Shown here: positions 62,590 through 64,000 of the stretch, piece by piece
How the letters are laid out: each line of letters opens with the position of its first letter
How positions within the stretch are numbered: the first letter of the stretch is position 1
Origin: Methylobacterium sp. 77
GTDB taxonomy: Bacteria > Pseudomonadota > Alphaproteobacteria > Rhizobiales > Beijerinckiaceae
Length of the DNA stretch: 64,000 nucleotides
Assembly: GCF_000372825.1 (NCBI RefSeq)
Contig: NZ_KB910516.1
Span: forward strand, 3,329,825-3,393,824
Direction: 5' to 3'
Position numbers and translations under genes: made by a program
The notes under the pieces: generated by a model
Told to the model about the DNA's origin: nothing
Seen by the model: the letters and a program-made list of their open reading frames with translations, nothing else
Databases searched by the model: none

Positions 62590-63264
62590 GTGGCCGCCGA
62601 TCGACTGGGTCTGGCGGCCCTTGCCCTGGCGATGGCCACGTCGGTCTGCCTGGGGGCGGAGGACATCCTCCCCGTCGGCGCGCCGCTTGCGCCGAGGGAG
62701 GGCTTTGCCGCAGGCGATGTCCTGGTGCGAGCCCGCATCATCGGCATGGTCGCGGTCGACGAACGGTCTCGGATCGACCTGATCGGGGCGACGGCCGGGT
62801 TGCCCACGATGATCCTGCCCGACGCGGACGTCACCTATTTCCTCACCGGCAATCTCGCCGTCGCTGGGCAGGCCGGCATCATTCGGACCAAGCCGGTGAC
62901 CAAGGGATCGCTGGCGGGAGACATCCCCACCGGGGCGATCCGGAGCTTCGGCGCCTCAGCCGCGATCCAGTATCACGCCTTCTCCGGCCGGCCGCTCAAG
63001 CCCTATGCCGGCTTGGGGTTCAGCCTGCCCCTCCCCCTCCGGACGGAGCCCGCCGGCGGCCTCGTGACCGCTTTCAGCGTCGACCCGATCGCCGGCCTGC
63101 TGCTCCAGGCCGGGTTCGACCATCATCTCGGCGGCAATCGGTACGCCAATGCCGAGGTCAAGAAGATCTGCCTTCCGCGTTACACTCTGGGAAAGGCCGG
63201 CATCGGCGCCACGGTCGAGGTGAACACGGTGATCGTCGGCGGCGGCATCGGCTACTGCTTCTGA
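62590..63264 (+). CDS. OmpW-like outer membrane protein
   Basis: A 224-residue protein with a signal peptide (LGLAALALAMATSVCLG). OmpW-like traits are VRARIIGMVAVDERS at the mature N-terminus, then DADVTYFLTGNLAVAGQAG, LKPYAGLGFSLPL and a terminal aromatic residue (GIGYCF) as in outer-membrane barrels. Start is GTG at 62590 with a weak site. It could carry small hydrophobic molecules. Confidence 0.75.
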   Translation: MAADRLGLAALALAMATSVCLGAEDILPVGAPLAPREGFAAGDVLVRARIIGMVAVDERSRIDLIGATAGLPTMILPDADVTYFLTGNLAVAGQAGIIRTKPVTKGSLAGDIPTGAIRSFGASAAIQYHAFSGRPLKPYAGLGFSLPLPLRTEPAGGLVTAFSVDPIAGLLLQAGFDHHLGGNRYANAEVKKICLPRYTLGKAGIGATVEVNTVIVGGGIGYCF

Positions 63265-63315
63265 CCCGCCGTCGGCACGAAGATCGAGGGCGGGTCGGCA
63301 ACGCTCGCTCCGCCG

Positions 63316-63741
63316 TTACAGATTCGGCTTTGCCGCGAGGATGTCGCGGATTTCGCCGAGCAGCTTCACGTCGGCCGGCGTCTCGGGAGCGGGTTTCGTC
63401 TCTTCCTGCTTCTGGAGCTTGTTCATCGACCGGATGACGAGGAACAGCACGAAGGCGACGATCATGAAATTGAGCGCCACGGTGATGAACTGGCCGTAGC
63501 CGATCACCGCGCCCTGTTTCTTGGCGTCGGCATAGGCCGCGCCCTTCTGCACGCTCGACGAGAGCGAGATGTAATAGTTCGAGAAATCGAGTCCCCCGGT
63601 GGCCGCGCCGATGATCGGCATGAACACGTCCTGGACGGCCGAGGTCACGATGGCACCGAAGGCGGCGCCGATGATGACGCCCACCGCCAGATCGACGACA
63701 TTGCCGCGCAGCGCGAACTTCTTGAATTCTTCCAGCACCAT
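63316..63741 (-). CDS. mscL: Large-conductance mechanosensitive channel MscL
   Basis: A 141-residue channel that opens at high membrane tension during osmotic downshock. The N-terminus [31 protein letters not shown] (first helix) is diagnostic; the second helix is [25 protein letters not shown] and the C-terminal helix bundle follows. Normal length. ATG 63741. Confidence 0.96.
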   Translation of the reverse strand: MVLEEFKKFALRGNVVDLAVGVIIGAAFGAIVTSAVQDVFMPIIGAATGGLDFSNYYISLSSSVQKGAAYADAKKQGAVIGYGQFITVALNFMIVAFVLFLVIRSMNKLQKQEETKPAPETPADVKLLGEIRDILAAKPNL

Positions 63742-63794
63742 CGCCTCCCGAGACGCAGCCCCTCGGGGCGACGCGACGAGGTTAGGCGAGGCGA

Positions 63795-64000
63795 TCAGGT
63801 TTCGACAGCGCCGTGCCCGGTCTGTCCACGGCCGGTTGCGTCGAGGGGTGCTTCGGAGGCCTCGTCATCCGCCGGCAGGGCGAGGCGGTCTTCGAGCTTT
63901 GCCCGGCGCCGATACTGCGCCGCCCCGATCGGCAGGGTGATCAGGTAGCCGACGCCCATCATCACCATGCACTCGAACGGGAAGCTGATGAACAGGCCGA
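63795..64000 (-). CDS. Partial, 3' end of probable phosphatidylserine synthase family gene
   Basis: The gene runs off the right edge. The visible C-terminal ~67 residues read [39 protein letters not shown] and an acidic tail. A final membrane helix followed by a YRRR region resembles the C-termini of Rhizobiales CDP-diacylglycerol-serine phosphatidyltransferases (PssA). The catalytic motif is outside the window, so this is a guess from the tail. Confidence 0.45.
   Translation of the reverse strand, partial: GLFISFPFECMVMMGVGYLITLPIGAAQYRRRAKLEDRLALPADDEASEAPLDATGRGQTGHGAVET

Overview
The window reads as an alphaproteobacterial methylotroph, most likely Methylobacterium or a close relative. 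The evidence is the high GC, a two-gene formate dehydrogenase of the fdh1BA architecture (NuoE/NuoF-like beta subunit of 572 residues followed by a 990-residue alpha subunit), LexA boxes of the alphaproteobacterial type GTTC-N7-GTTC, an EcfG-type sigma factor with NepR-like proteins, and a Rhizobiales-style hpt / zinc-ribbon / ftsE / ftsX neighbourhood.

Positions 1 to about 38100 look like accessory or flexible DNA. In order they hold a plasmid/phage-type DUF927 ATPase, a photolyase-like FAD protein, a LexA-controlled umuDC pair, transglutaminase, glutamine amidotransferase and DUF2252 genes, and an alpha/beta hydrolase. Next comes a divergent LexA-controlled locus with three small unknown proteins and a YedK/HMCES protein, then an avidin-like protein, fdh1BA, a DUF3768 pair, LysR with a PACE-type efflux protein, a dienelactone hydrolase and a methyltransferase. 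A cobalt-type nitrile hydratase cluster follows, with its accessory protein, a CobW-type GTPase, a GlxA-type regulator and an HD (cyanamide-hydratase-like) protein. The rest is GST, a serine resolvase, an alpha/beta hydrolase, an exported protein, an intact IS630 element, YihY, an ImmA/IrrE peptidase and a metallophosphoesterase. Small gene remnants and AT-richer gaps are scattered through this part.

A tRNA-Ser(CGA) gene at 38122-38211 marks a change of character. Beyond it the genes are GC-richer, tightly packed and mostly housekeeping: htpG, a FIST (NosP-like) sensor with a NahK-like hybrid kinase, three exported beta-propeller proteins, a CpdR-like receiver, hpt, a zinc-ribbon protein, ftsE-ftsX, YdcF and small exported proteins. 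Then come a polysaccharide pyruvyl transferase, an MBL-fold hydrolase, an amino-acid permease, an exported DJ-1/PfpI protein, a NepR-EcfG fusion, a DUF1236 protein, a separate NepR-like protein, a GGDEF protein with a degenerate signature, an OmpW-like protein, mscL, and the 3' end of a probable pssA at the right edge.

Three themes stand out. First, DNA-damage tolerance from 2.6 to 12 kb, where two LexA boxes drive umuDC and a divergent locus of unknown small genes plus HMCES. Second, a probable nitrile/cyanamide utilisation cluster at 23.7-28.5 kb. Third, general stress and second-messenger signalling at 40.8-43.3 kb and 58.9-62.1 kb, including a sigma factor carrying its own NepR-like segment. 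All assignments come from reading the sequence; no database search was run.
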